From: Talpa occidentalis
Lineage: Eukaryota > Chordata > Mammalia > Eulipotyphla > Talpidae
Direction of reading: 5' to 3'
Length of the DNA: 64,000 nt
Assembly: GCF_014898055.3 (NCBI RefSeq)
Contig: NW_023605194.1
Span: 62,349,361 to 62,413,360 of the forward strand
In this document: positions 1-10,363 of the stretch, in pieces
How the letters are laid out: every line of letters begins with the position of its first letter
Position numbering within the stretch: the first letter of the stretch is position 1
Notes under the pieces: generated by a model
Seen by the model: only the letters and a program-made list of their open reading frames with translations
Told to the model about the DNA's origin: nothing
Databases searched by the model: none
Position numbers and translations under genes: made by a program

Positions 1-1086
1 ATAGAAGGAAATATAGGCGAAACACTACGTGATATGCACCTCAAAGACATCTTTACAGACACATCACCCAAAGCAGTGATAGTGAAGGCAAAGATAAACA
101 GCTGGGACTATATCAAATTAAAGAGCTTCTGCACAGCAAAAGAAACAATAACAAAAAGAAAGAGAAACCCCACCAATTGGGAGAACATTTTTGCACACAA
201 CACTAATGATAAAGGACTGATCACAAAAATCTGCAAATAGCTGATGAGACTCAACAACAACAAAGAAAATAATCCAGTCAAAAAATGGGCAGAAGAGCTA
301 AAAAGAAACTTCTCTGAAGAGGAAATACAAATGGGCAACAGGCATATGAAAAAATGTTCAACCTCACTTGTAATCAGGGAAATGCAAATCAAAACTACCT
401 TGAGATACCATCTTACACCAGTGAGAATGGTACATATTAAAAAACTAGCAACAAAAAATGTTGGCGAGGATGTGGAGAAAAAGGAACTCTCCTGCACTGC
501 TGGTGGGAGTGCAAACTGGTCCAACCACTATGGAGAGCTGTGTGGAGATTCCTCAGCCTTCTAAAGGTAGAGCTACCATATGATCCAGCAATTCCACCCC
601 TAGGTATTTACCCAAAGGACACAGAAACATCAATTCCAAAGAGCACCTGCACCCCTATGTTTACAGCAGCACTGTTTATAATAGCTAAGCTTTGGAAACA
701 ACCCAAATGCCCAAAAATAGATTACTGGATCAAGAAGATGTGGTACATATACACCATAGAAGATTACTCAGCATTCAAAAAAGATAAACACATGCAATTT
801 ACAGCAACATGGGTGGCGCTGGAAGGGATCATGCTCAGTGAAATAAGCCAGAAAGAAAAAGAAAAATACCGGATGGTCTCACTCATAGCAGGAATCTGGA
901 AAACTTAACTAAGGGACCAGGAAAATGAATAACTATAAGAAAGTGAAAATCAAAATCAACAAAAAACTATGAACCAGAGACACTCTATGGGGGGTGGGAC
1001 GCGGGGAGGGGAGGGATTCGGGTCAAAATAAGGGGGTTGCAATTGTATGGGGAATATAAAAATAAAATTTATTTTAAAAAAAGAAA
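1..1086 (+). mobile_element. L1 retrotransposon, 3' end (ORF2 C-terminus, 3' UTR, A-tail), cut by window edge
   Basis: Translation matches the C-terminal part of L1 ORF2p, with landmarks [31 protein letters not shown] and WIKKMWYIYT, ending IAGIWKT-stop at 908. Three lesions are visible: a GAG-to-TAG nonsense change at 238-240, a one-base loss in the A-run near 440 that shifts the frame, and scattered substitutions. The 3' UTR has the G-rich tract (about 988-1035) typical of mammalian L1, then AATAAAAT and an A-rich tail near 1060-1086. The 5' part lies outside the window. It shares the IAGIWKT end and the frameshift site with the copy ending at 12882, so the two look like the same subfamily. 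Inactive. Confidence 0.93.
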
Positions 1087-3347
1087 ACTAGATTTCTACA
1101 GTTTTAATTTGATAAGTTGAATATTAAGTTAAATCTCAAGTAACTTTAATCAGTTTCATTAAATTTGAAAGTTCCCCCATGAAGACAAAAATGGACATTG
1201 ATAGTTTGGAGGTCAGAGACTAAATTTTCTATTCAATAAATATAGACATTCCAAGTCAGAAATCATTACAAGTGGAATTAAAACAACATCACACATGACT
1301 GAATTCAACATTCTCAGGTTGGATATTAGCTGAAATGTAGAACTAGCAGTGTTCAGAAATTTATCTTCTATCTCTATTTTATCCTCAGTACTGAGAAATG
1401 TGTTTCTGGTACCACATTCTTCATTAAAGTGATTGGAATCTCTCATCATGTATTGAGTATAACTTATAATACATGCTACTGGTAATATTCTGTTAAACAG
1501 TCCTATATCAACAATGTCTTAATCTGTACATTACCTCAGGCACTGGTCTATATGAATTACAAAGAAGGCATGTATAGTACTAATTGCCAAGGAACTTGCA
1601 AAATTATTTTTTGTAATAAAAAGTTATATTGAGTGGAGTCATTGATCATCCTACTTTCTATTTTAATTGGGTAGAAACTAATAAACCATTCAGAGACAAA
1701 TACTCTTTTTCATCAAGACTTTTTTCATATTATATTTCTTTGAGGGACCAAAGGAAGTGTTAAGTTAAAGTAAGTTTAAATTATAAGTAAGATCTCTAAA
1801 CATGCACATAAAAACTACAAAGTTTTTCTAAAATGTTAACTTGGTGGTATATTCTGTGTGTTTCAACTTCTTAAGCATTTTGTGTTATTATTGAAATTAT
1901 CTCTAATAAGTACATATTATTTTTTATCTGAAAAAGTTAACACATTCTAAAATGAGGTACATAAAATTATAAACGTCATGTAAAATAGTCATACTTACAT
2001 AAAAATATATGATCAACAAGAACCAGCCACGGGTTCTCAGTAACCAAAGTTGAGAAAAATTGGGCAAGAAAATAATGTAGTTTGGGATTGTAACACAAAA
2101 TATAAAATAAGTATCGATAAGTCCATAATGTTATAAACCAATGATTGAATAAATTAGTGAATGGGGAGAAGGCATACTCTTTGGAAGGCAGTCACCATCA
2201 CTTAGGAATTGGGATTATATACATTCATCATTTGAAGTTTTCTGTACAGATGTAGTCTTTTCTGAAATTGAGATACAAAGACCTTCTTGAGGAAATCTGC
2301 TTTGTGTGTTTGGAAGCCTTAGAGGAAAGTAAGGATGAATGATAGTAAATATTATTGAAATATACTTGTAGGGTAAATGGTTTTTCAGGCTTTTCTGTGC
2401 TCTCACCATTAGGATTGCCCTGCCTGATGAGGGCACCTGCAGTTGTTACATTGTTGCAAAGTCTTATTTACTTCTGTGGGCCATGGGAGGAGTATTGAGA
2501 TCATCACCAGGAGAAGCAGAAGCAGGAGAGAGAAGGGGAGAAAGAAGCCAGAGAAGCCCAGAGTGAAGACTTGCCTGTGCTTGGAGGCCTACTGTCCTCC
2601 TGGCCCCCTGGCACTCCTACCTGCGGTGTAGCTTGTTGCTGTGATGCATGTAAAGCTCAATAACATCTTGAAAAAGCCACCGAAGGCTCCAAAACTCTCC
2701 TTTACGCATCTGCTGGATCATAAATAACCTGCTTAGAGTCCATCCTGGCCCTACAATATTTCCTCTTTTTCGTTTTCTCTACGTTTTACCTGTATAATAA
2801 TTTGATTTTGTTGAATTAATGTGAGTACTTTGCCTTACCTTTTATATTAAACCAGTTTTATTATTGTCAGCTTCACTGAATCTTTTCTGCCTTCCTCCTT
2901 TCTGGGTTAGGTTTAAGTCATGCTGGGGTTTGCTTATTTGGTTATGCTTAATGTTGACTTGTAGCTGTAAGCAGTGTCCCTGGTGCCAAGAATTTGGTAG
3001 CACTGGACCTGGGCAAAAATTTGCTTTCATTTGAATAATTTAAATAAAATATAATACAGCACTTATTTCCTTTATATGTACACATTCTTTTAGTAAATAA
3101 AAATATAACATTATACAATAATAAAAAAATCATGTATTTCACTATCCAAACATAACAAATAACAACAGTTTGTCATATTTGTCTCAGATCTTTCAATAAG
3201 AGAAATATATGAAAATGCATGTCCCCCCCAAAAAAAAACACTTGAAAATACTCACACATTAAAAAAAAAATCTAACAATTTTTCACTGTGTCTTAAATCA
3301 AGCAGGAAATTAAAAGTTATAGACTGAGGAAAAGAAAAATTAAATCT
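1087..3347. other. Unassigned AT-rich intergenic DNA
   Basis: I recognise no gene or named repeat here. A purine-rich stretch lies at about 2500-2570, followed by a GC-richer patch to 2640. Short open frames on both strands lack similarity I recognise and look like chance. A very diverged ancient repeat could be hidden. Confidence 0.5.
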
Positions 3348-3534
3348 GGGGCCTCCCTGGTGGCTCAAGGGGTTAAGATGCAGCATTGTGAAGTAATCGT
3401 CAGCCACTGCAACACAAGTGTATTTCAATCAATCCGCCTGTTCTGTTCCCCACTTTGTCTCTGGTGAATCCTCTCATCCCCATGGCCTGAACCCCAGTTA
3501 TTGTATACATAAATAAATATTATTTTTAAAAAAA
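3348..3534 (+). mobile_element. tRNA-derived SINE, type A, internally deleted
   Basis: Begins GGGGCCTCCCTGGTGGC (A-box region) and ends with ATAAATAAATA and an A-run. About 80 bp in the middle, including the B box, is missing: the sequence jumps from GCAACACAAGT to GTATTTCAATC. Near-identical TSD GAAAAATTAAA flanks it (about 3334-3344 and 3537-3547), so it is one insertion that lost its centre before or after landing. Confidence 0.85.
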
Positions 3535-3548
3535 GAGAAAAATTAAAG

Positions 3549-4097
3549 TAATACAACAAAGTAGAGAAATAGGAAATAAATAAAATCCGTGTTTTTGAAA
3601 AGAGAGGAAATACCACATGAGTGTTCTCTTATAGAGTCAGGAAATAATTTACTTCAAAAGAATACAGAAATACTAAAATATGACTGATTCGCTCTTTCCT
3701 GGAAAAACACAATCACATGTACACACACACGCCCCGCAATTTATTCCAACGTTTTATTTATCCCAATGTTTTTTCTTCCAGGAATTCCCAAAATCACTAA
3801 GAGGTCAAATTTATTTTGCTTCTGATTTTTTTGTCTCTTAACTGTTTAAACAACCAGCTCATTTTCATTTATTATCATTGCCCTTTATTTAAACAGTTGA
3901 GTGATCTCTTATGCAGCTCCATAGTGCCGTTTTATAATTTCTTCTCTTCCCAGCTGAGTTGTACATTCTATAAAATGAACTTGGGTGTTGGAGTGGAAAA
4001 GCTTGGTGATTTAAAAAATCGTGAGCATTGTAAATTTTCAAAAATACATATTGCTGAATGGAGCGAACTAGATTTTTAAGGTATATAGTCACAGGTT
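3549..4097. other. Unassigned intergenic DNA
   Basis: AT-rich; a short CA-rich patch lies near 3718-3732. An 87-codon frame at 3816-4079 has no recognisable similarity and no supporting signals. I see no repeat I can name. Confidence 0.45.
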
Positions 4098-4112
4098 TGT
4101 TTGTATTCTTTA

Positions 4113-4396
4113 TTTTTTTTTAAAGATTTATTTTTATTTATTTATACAAGCACTGGGTACAGTCAGAAGCGCAGAAGGGTGAGAGAATTCACCAGAGCCA
4201 GAGCGGGGAGCAGAGCAGGCAGAAGGACCAAAGTCCTTCACTGCTGAGGGGAGCAGCGGGCGGCAGGAGAGGTCTGCGCGCCATGTGGGACCCTCCTCCG
4301 GTGGCCGGGGAGCATCCGTGGATCAAACTGGCGCTGCAGAGGCTGCGGGCAGCTTCGCAACCCAGCGCTCAACCGCTGCGCCACCGGGGAGGCCCA
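4113..4396 (-). mobile_element. tRNA-derived SINE, type B, full length
   Basis: On the minus strand it reads GGGCCTCCCCGGTGGCGCAG, B box region, CAGCAGTG, then the TATAAATAAATAAAAAT tail. It is flanked by a perfect 15-bp TSD, TGTTTGTATTCTTTA (4098-4112 and 4397-4411). GC-rich and CpG-rich compared with type A copies. It has the short internal insert (GCTCCCCGGCCACCGGAGGA) also present in the copy at 30226. Confidence 0.93.
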
Positions 4397-4520
4397 TGTT
4401 TGTATTCTTTAACTTCCGCTCCATACTGATGATTAGTTAAACTTCCTGTACTAACTCAGAGCAAATGTCCTCTGTTCCTAAGAACTTCGCTTAATTCTAT
4501 TAATAGTTGAAAGCACTCTC

Positions 4521-4795
4521 GGGCCTACTAGGTCGCACAAGGGGTTAAATCGCAGCACTGTGAACTATCAGCAACCACTCAGCATGAATTTGATCCCCAG
4601 CCGGCCATGGAGCTACCCACATGATGCATCAGACCTCTTCTATCTCAACTATTGTTCCCCTCAGCAGCATATTTCAGTCAATCTACCTGTTCTGTTCCCC
4701 ACTCTGTCTCTGGTGAAGCCTCTTACCCCCCACACCTCTGGCCTGTACTTCAGGTCTTGTATGCATAAATAAATAAATCTTTAAAAAATAAACTA
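4521..4795 (+). mobile_element. tRNA-derived SINE, type A, full length, diverged
   Basis: Starts GGGCCTACTAGG, B-box-like TTTGATCCCC, ends GTATGCATAAATAAATAAATC then TTTAAAAAAT. TSD AAAGCACTCTC at 4510-4520 versus AAAGCCCTCTC at 4796-4806 (one mismatch). Confidence 0.9.
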
Positions 4796-4806
4796 AAAGC
4801 CCTCTC

Positions 4807-5399
4807 AAGTCTGTACAAATCTTTATCGGGTCTTCCAAGCCACACACATTGATTTTTTTATCCATACATTTAATTTAGAAATTTTACAGCTACTCTCAGG
4901 GGATAAATCTTCTATTTTAGATTTAAAAGTGCATGGCCATTAACATTTTCACATTTATATATTATGTAGTCAATCCTTGAACAATCTGACAGTTACAACT
5001 CAACAGTCTGCATGCTAACGTGAGAGCCCAGCCACGACTGGGTGGGTGCTCTACCAATGTCTGTGGGGTAAAGGAATCAATAACTGAAACCCCTAGTCTC
5101 AGTTTATTCATCTATTAATTAGGTGCAATTATATCTAACCTAGAGAATATTATGAGAACTAAGAGACATAATGTATTCAATGTAGTCACAAATATGATGT
5201 TTATTTCAAGGTTTATCATAGGTATCTGGCCTAGTTTACCACAGATTCAGTGTGTTTTTTCTTGTTGGTAATTTCAAGACATCTTTTTCTGTCTTTGAAG
5301 GAAAATAAATCCAATTTTTCTTTTATTTATTTATTTTTTTTTCATTTTTTTTATTTTTAAAAATTATTTATTTATGTATGTTTTGCATCATTGTTCATT
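4807..5399. other. Unassigned DNA with T-rich low-complexity stretch
   Basis: No gene seen. 5316-5400 is a low-complexity run of TTTATTTA and T-tracts, possibly remains of a minus-strand SINE or L1 tail, merging into the L1 tail at 5400. Confidence 0.4.
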
Positions 5400-5636
5400 T
5401 TTTTTAATAATAAATTTTATTTTTATATTCCCCATACAATTGCAGCCCCCCCATTCTGACCCCAATCCCTCCCCTCCCACCCCTGCCCCCCTAAAAGTGT
5501 CTCTGGTTCGTAGTTTTTTGTTGATTTTGATTTTCACTTTCTTATAGTTATTCGTTTTCCTGGTCCCTTATTTAAGTTTTCTAGATTCCTGCTATGAGTG
5601 AGACCATCCGGTATTTTTCTTTTTCTTTTTGGCTTT
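5400..5636 (-). mobile_element. L1 3' end, severely 5'-truncated
   Basis: Minus-strand copy of the same 3' UTR seen at 900-1086: T-run and AATAAATTTTATTTTTAT (antisense tail), C-rich tract (antisense of the G-rich tract) and TGGTCCCTTATTTAAG, reaching only the last codons of ORF2. About 240 bp remain, which is typical of truncated target-primed insertion. Confidence 0.9.
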
Positions 5637-6257
5637 TAGTCCTCTTATTATATTCCATTTCCTTCATAGAATTTATCATGATACATATTTTTGTTGGATC
5701 CACCACTTTTTTTTAAGTTTTAGTTTATTTTTATTTCTTTCCAATGGGAATTTGTTTATTCATTTAAATGCTTTCGTTGAAGACTTGATATAAAACATTA
5801 CATAGGTTTCAGGTCCACTGTTGTTCATCTTTCCCCAGACATCCGAGCGCAGTGTGGATTATCCACAACTGTGACCATGTGTACCTTATACTGAGCTTGA
5901 CAACCCATATGGATCATCTTGTTAGATTTCCATTCAACTTGCATTAATGCTGAGAGCCCTTCCAGGACATGTACGAGAGTCACTTGTGTGAAGACAGCAG
6001 GAAACCATCTATGTTCCTCCCCAGTTCCTAGTGGTGCAATAAGGAGAATGCATTATTCTTTCCTCCCAAGGACACTGTCAGGAATGGGTGGGAAATTCCT
6101 CTCAGGAATGGGTGGGAAGTGCACTGGCTCCTCAAGGAGGTCTGTTACCCTTCAGGTCAAGAGGATTCATTTCTTGGTCTGCCTGTGAAGAAAATGGCAA
6201 ATTTGCCTACCGTGTTGTATGAAAAATTCAACTTCCCTAAACTTGGGGGACTTTAAT
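5637..6257. other. Unassigned; possible very old L1 3' UTR at about 5770-5900
   Basis: 5770-5900 contains TTACATAGGTTTCAGGTCC, reminiscent of antisense 3' UTR of ancient L1M elements, but it is too diverged to assign firmly. A 28-bp imperfect tandem repeat (TCAGGAATGGGTGGGAA twice) lies at about 6077-6122. No gene supported. Confidence 0.35.
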
Positions 6258-6815
6258 TGTTATGGCAATTTCCCAGAGAAATCAGATGGCACTCAGAGTG
6301 GTGGAAAGAGAGATTTACTTGTCACACCAGCGGGCTCAGTGGGATTGCTCCCAAAACGCTGAGCATCAAAGAGTAAAAATGGCAGGGTTTTATACAGTTT
6401 GTATGAGGAAATTTGCTATCCCATCCATCATAGCATAAACATTCTTTATTGTTCGGGAAGGGATTTCAAGGTAGTCATGGCTACCACTGTGAACAAGAGG
6501 TGAATACACCCAGCAACTTCTCTGCTCCAACAAGCAACAGAATCTAAGGAGCAGACTCTCCCGTGTAGCAGACTTGGGAAACTTCCTGCTTCAAATTACT
6601 AAGCAAGTCCACTGCTTATCGATCATCCACCGGGATCCCTCTGCACCACCTTTGTGGAAATTTCTGAGCAAGGGGACACAAACATGATGTCTGTATCTTG
6701 AATAACAGTTCTTTGTCTTTGATCCAAGAATCTTGGGACTTCTGCTAGTTTCTGTGAAACGATGTTAGATCAGTTTGTCAGCTTGCAGAGAGAGTAAAAT
6801 CTCACCTCCCTTACA
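6258..6815 (-). mobile_element. Solo LTR of an endogenous retrovirus (old)
   Basis: On the minus strand the element starts TGTAAGGGAGG and ends CCATAACA, the TG...CA ends of an LTR. It has a TATA-like GTATAAAA (6388-6395) and, about 75 bp further on, a degraded poly(A) signal (AGTAAA, 6312-6318). It is about 558 bp, typical for an LTR. I see no primer-binding site, polypurine tract or internal retroviral sequence on either side, so I call it solo. The TSD is not clear, consistent with age. I cannot name the family. Confidence 0.7.
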
Positions 6816-7071
6816 ATTATTGATAAGTGGTCCCCCTGTTAACTGCATTATCATGGCATTATTCACCTCCTCCATTGAAATAATCAGTGCCTATTGTGAT
6901 AGTCTCAAGGGAAATGACTGCTCCCTACTCATCTTCCGGGTACCCAGCACATGACAAACACTCTCAATCTTGAAGAGTGTCTACTTAACAAAAAGTAAAG
7001 TTTCAAAAGCCTGTGCACATAAACTTATTTATTTCTAGGTGGAAAGTGATACTGTTTACTAAATGGCAGTG
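6816..7071. other. Unassigned DNA between two LTR remnants
   Basis: No gene or named repeat seen. Contains the perfect direct pair TTGATAAG/CAAGGG only by chance-level similarity. Confidence 0.35.
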
Positions 7072-7075
7072 GTAT

Positions 7076-7162
7076 TATTAGGGGGAAAATGATGTCTTTT
7101 AAGCGCATGGGTGAGGACCCACAATCAGGAAACATGTTTTATTTCAGGGCTGCTCTGTAACA
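7076..7162 (+). mobile_element. Internally deleted mini-LTR (87 bp) with 4-bp TSD
   Basis: First about 21 bases (TATTAGGGGGAAAATGATGTC) match the 5' end of the LTR at 7585-8055 read on its own strand. The remaining about 66 bases match that LTR's 3' end (TTTTAAGCGCATGGGTGAGG to GCTCTGTAACA). The roughly 380 bp between, including TATA box and poly(A) signal, are absent. Flanking GTAT at 7072-7075 and 7163-7166 is a perfect 4-bp TSD, so this is one insertion rather than a chance fragment. Confidence 0.8.
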
Positions 7163-7349
7163 GTATCTGTTAGTGACAGGAAGAATTGATGTGTTTATAG
7201 GTGCCTTGCATGAATCAGTGAAACTCTATAAATGAAGGAATTTTTTGTTAGAGGTATTTAGTTAGCCTCTACCGAACTGAGCTCTCAATACATTGTGTTG
7301 AATTAAATTATTTGCAATTCTTCCCCTAAATGTACTTGTTGAAAGTAAA

Positions 7350-9300
7350 CTGGACTCAGATCAACATGGCGTCGAGGAAACACTGCGAGTAAGACCTCCC
7401 ATAAAAAAATAAAGTTAATAGGGAGTAAAAGCGGCAGGTCCCTGTGAGAACTGGGACACAGTAGATAATCGGGTGACTCTGGCAAACTGCCCAAAGAAGA
7501 AAGTTGCCATAAAACAGGACTAGAAGGGAGGAAAGCTCAGAACCCTGTGACCCTCCCCCACCCAAAAAGTCTGCACTCTCCAAATGTTATAGAGCAGCCC
7601 CGATATTGAACGGGTTGCCTGGCTGTGGGTCCTCACCCACACGCTTAAAAGGGACTTATTAACTCTCCACTGCAGGCACACACAAAAGGTTAATAAAAGG
7701 TTTATTTACAAGGGAAAAGGAAATAAGGAAAATGTACAACTCAGGGAGAAAATAGGGAAATAAAGTCTTTAATGCGTCCTACCTGATCCACCGAACTGGA
7801 AACCCAAAGTCACTCTCAGTGCTGGCCGGACGCTGCTAGCTGGTGGAGAGCCAAAATGGGGGACCCCCTCCAAAGCCCACATGTCTGCCTTTATACCAAC
7901 TTGGCTGCTTAACCCCACCCTCAGGTGCCAGCCACCTTCCCTTTGGTGGTGATGGGATTTGGAGTTCCCAGTGTCTTTGGCTTTGGCCTGGGGTGGGGGT
8001 GGAGTCCACAAAGCCTGTATGGAATTAGCTTTAGGACATCCTTTTCCCCCTAACACAAACAACAGAAAGGAGGAAAAAAAAACTAAAACAACCAACAAGA
8101 ACAAACTACTCATCAAGCGGGACTGTGAGTGGAAAGGAACTATTTCAGCCACCGCACCCTGTGAACTGGAACTGTGGAGAATCATGCAGGAATCGCTGTG
8201 GAGGTAAGAGAACGGCTCCAGGCGCCATTGGAGAAAAACAAAGACTCCCAGGAGACCTACAAATAGCCCAAGGCCAGCCGGTAAGCTTGTGAGGAAAAGC
8301 AGCATGCTTGAAAAGCATATGCTGATCACAGCTGCCCAGGTCCCTGCGCCTGGGACCTAGGCTTGCGGGGAGATGTGCAGGATCCCTCATTGAGGTGAAT
8401 GTTCCTCACTGAGTAATCAGAAAACAGAAGTCTGGGCAAAGGAGCGAGGTGCAAAAGGCGCCATTTCTGCGGACACTGAACTGGGCTACAGCCCATGTCC
8501 TGGACCTGAGGGCTTTGGAACTGAGACCAGGGGCGCGAAATTCAGAGTGTGGGATCCCCACGACGGTGGGGCACAGGGCAGACACAGCACCCACATGCCG
8601 TTGAGGCGCTCCACGCCACTACCACTCTGCTCCCCCAGACCCATGGGGTAAAAAAACAGTTCCCAAAGGACACTAGGAAAGATCTCTGGTGCCACCTAGC
8701 AACCAGGAAAAAATCACCAACACCCTATAGTAGGAAACCAGGGATCCCAAAAACACCCTCAGGCACTGAGAGAGAGTAGGCCACGCAAACAGGGGTAAGG
8801 GGGGAAATAAGGCGTGGAGCAAGATCCCACCCTGGAACTGAGAGCTAGGCACATGATCCATGGCATGGGATCTGCCACAGCAGCGGGCACTGCACAGGGT
8901 GACAGCCAGCGTTTTGGATCTGATAGCCCTGGAACTGAGACCTAGAGTGCAGAATTCAGGGCGTGGCACAACACTGGGTGAACACGGGACAGACACAGCA
9001 CCCAGCTTGAATAAGAGCCCCTGTGTTGAGGTGCTCCCCTCTGCCCCCCTCCACTACTCATAGAACCACTAGGAAAAAGCACAGGTCAGCAAGTACGGGT
9101 CTCAGCGCCATCTCGTGACCAGAACTAAATCACCAACTAGCTAATTCCCTGTTGGAACTGACTAAATACAGAGGGAGGGAACTGTAAGGGACAGAGCCCA
9201 GCAACACAGCATCAACACCCTGGTGGAGTTTTGGCCTACCAGTGCTGGTCTCAGTCTGGTAAACAGTTTCTGACACCCCTAAAGGAGCACTCCAAGGAGA
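7350..9300 (+). promoter_or_regulatory. L1 5' UTR with two tandem ~411-bp units (internal promoter region)
   Basis: CpG-containing, GC-richer than its surroundings. Excluding the inserted LTR, the region 8325-9150 holds two related units offset by about 411 bp. Matching landmarks are GGAACTGAGACC (8517 / 8931), CAGACACAGCACCC (near 8580 / 8990), GTTGAGGCGCTCC / GTTGAGGTGCTCC, CACTAGGAAA and AAATCACCAAC. Tandem 5' UTR monomers act as promoters in mouse L1; that role is inferred here. The distance from 8060 to 8325 may hold a third, partial unit. Confidence 0.6.
7585..8055 (-). mobile_element. Solo LTR, class I (gammaretrovirus-like) ERV, inserted in L1 5' UTR
   Basis: Read on the minus strand it runs TGTTAGGGGG to CTATAACA: TG...CA ends within matching TGTTA/TAACA inverted termini. 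It carries a TATA box (GGTATAAAGGC, 7888-7897) and poly(A) signal AAATAAA (7700-7706) with a GT-rich stretch after it. The perfect 4-bp TSD CAAA (7581-7584, 8056-8059) is the size made by gammaretrovirus-type integrases. No internal viral genes remain, so it arose by LTR-LTR recombination. It postdates the L1 it interrupts. A long open frame across it is incidental. Confidence 0.88.
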
Positions 9301-10309
9301 TGCCCGCCAACACCAGTGGCACAACGTTCCAATGCATAGAACTAATTAGAAAGCAAAGAACAGGGAGAAGAAAAAATATAAATAACCAAGTAAGCCAGCA
9401 GAAGGACACACCACAAAAAGAAATACAGTCACCAGAGCTCAACAATGACATGGAAGAACTTCTTGGCCTATCCAATAGAGAATTAATAATCATCCTGATT
9501 AAAAAGCAGAAAGAAAACGAAAAGGGAAAAATGATTTGAGACAAATAATCACTGAACTGAAGAATGAAATTGAGACCTTAAGAAAGGAAAGAAAAGAAAC
9601 GCAGGAGATAAAAAGATTACTAGAAGAGATAAAGAACTCTGGGGAAAGCAATGAAAACAGAATCAAGGAAATGGAATAACGGATCAGTACTATGGAAGAT
9701 ATAGAAATAAAAAGAGCCAAAAGAGAAAAGGAGAGAGAAGTGCAAATGAAGCAGTATGAGGATACTCTTAGACAATTATCAGACTCATGAAGAGAGGAAA
9801 TATAAGAGTTATAGGCATTCCAGAAGATGAGGAGAGAGACAAAGGTACTGACAAATTATTCAAGGAGATAATTGAAGAAAACTTCTCATGCATAATAAAG
9901 GAGATGAATATACACATACAAGAAGAAAGAAGAACCCCAAATTACCATAATGAAAAGAAAACTACAGCAAGACACCTATTAGTAAAGCTTGTAAGAGTCC
10001 AAGACAAGGAAAAAATAAACTGGCAAGGGGGAAGAAACAGATAACTTATAAGGGAAAAACAAACAGGTTAACTTCTGACTTCTCCAAAGAAACATTAAGG
10101 GCAAGAAGAGAATGGAGTAACATATTCAGCAAACTTCAAGACAGCAAATGCCAACCAAGAATACTTTACCCTGCAAAGCTCTCCTTCCTCTACAAAGAAA
10201 AAATATGGACCTTCTCAGACAAACAGAAACTCCAAAAATTCATTACAACTAAACCCCCACTCCAAAAAATTCTACAAGAAGTCCTAAAGCCAAAACCAAC
10301 AGATGAATG
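9300..10309 (+). pseudogene. L1 ORF1 (nucleic-acid chaperone) pseudogene
   Basis: ORF1p is the RNA-binding trimeric partner in the L1 ribonucleoprotein. The parts are in the usual order: an N-terminal tail and lysine/glutamate-rich coiled coil (about 9420-9780), an RRM region beginning RGNIRVIGIPEDEER (about 9792), and the C-terminal domain with DFSKETLRARREW and CQPRILYPAKLSF (about 10080-10200). At least one frameshift (near 9535), several in-frame stops (for example near 9677 and 9787) and a further shift near 10045 break it. It cannot give a full protein. Confidence 0.85.
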
Positions 10310-10363
10310 AACAAGAAGAACAGAATAAAGCAAGGAATAAAACCACAAAAAAGACAAACAAAA

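Noticed and set aside
7769..8329. 186-codon minus-strand open frame
   Set aside because: It spans a solo LTR and L1 5' UTR; it has no recognisable domain and crosses the LTR boundary, so it is incidental.
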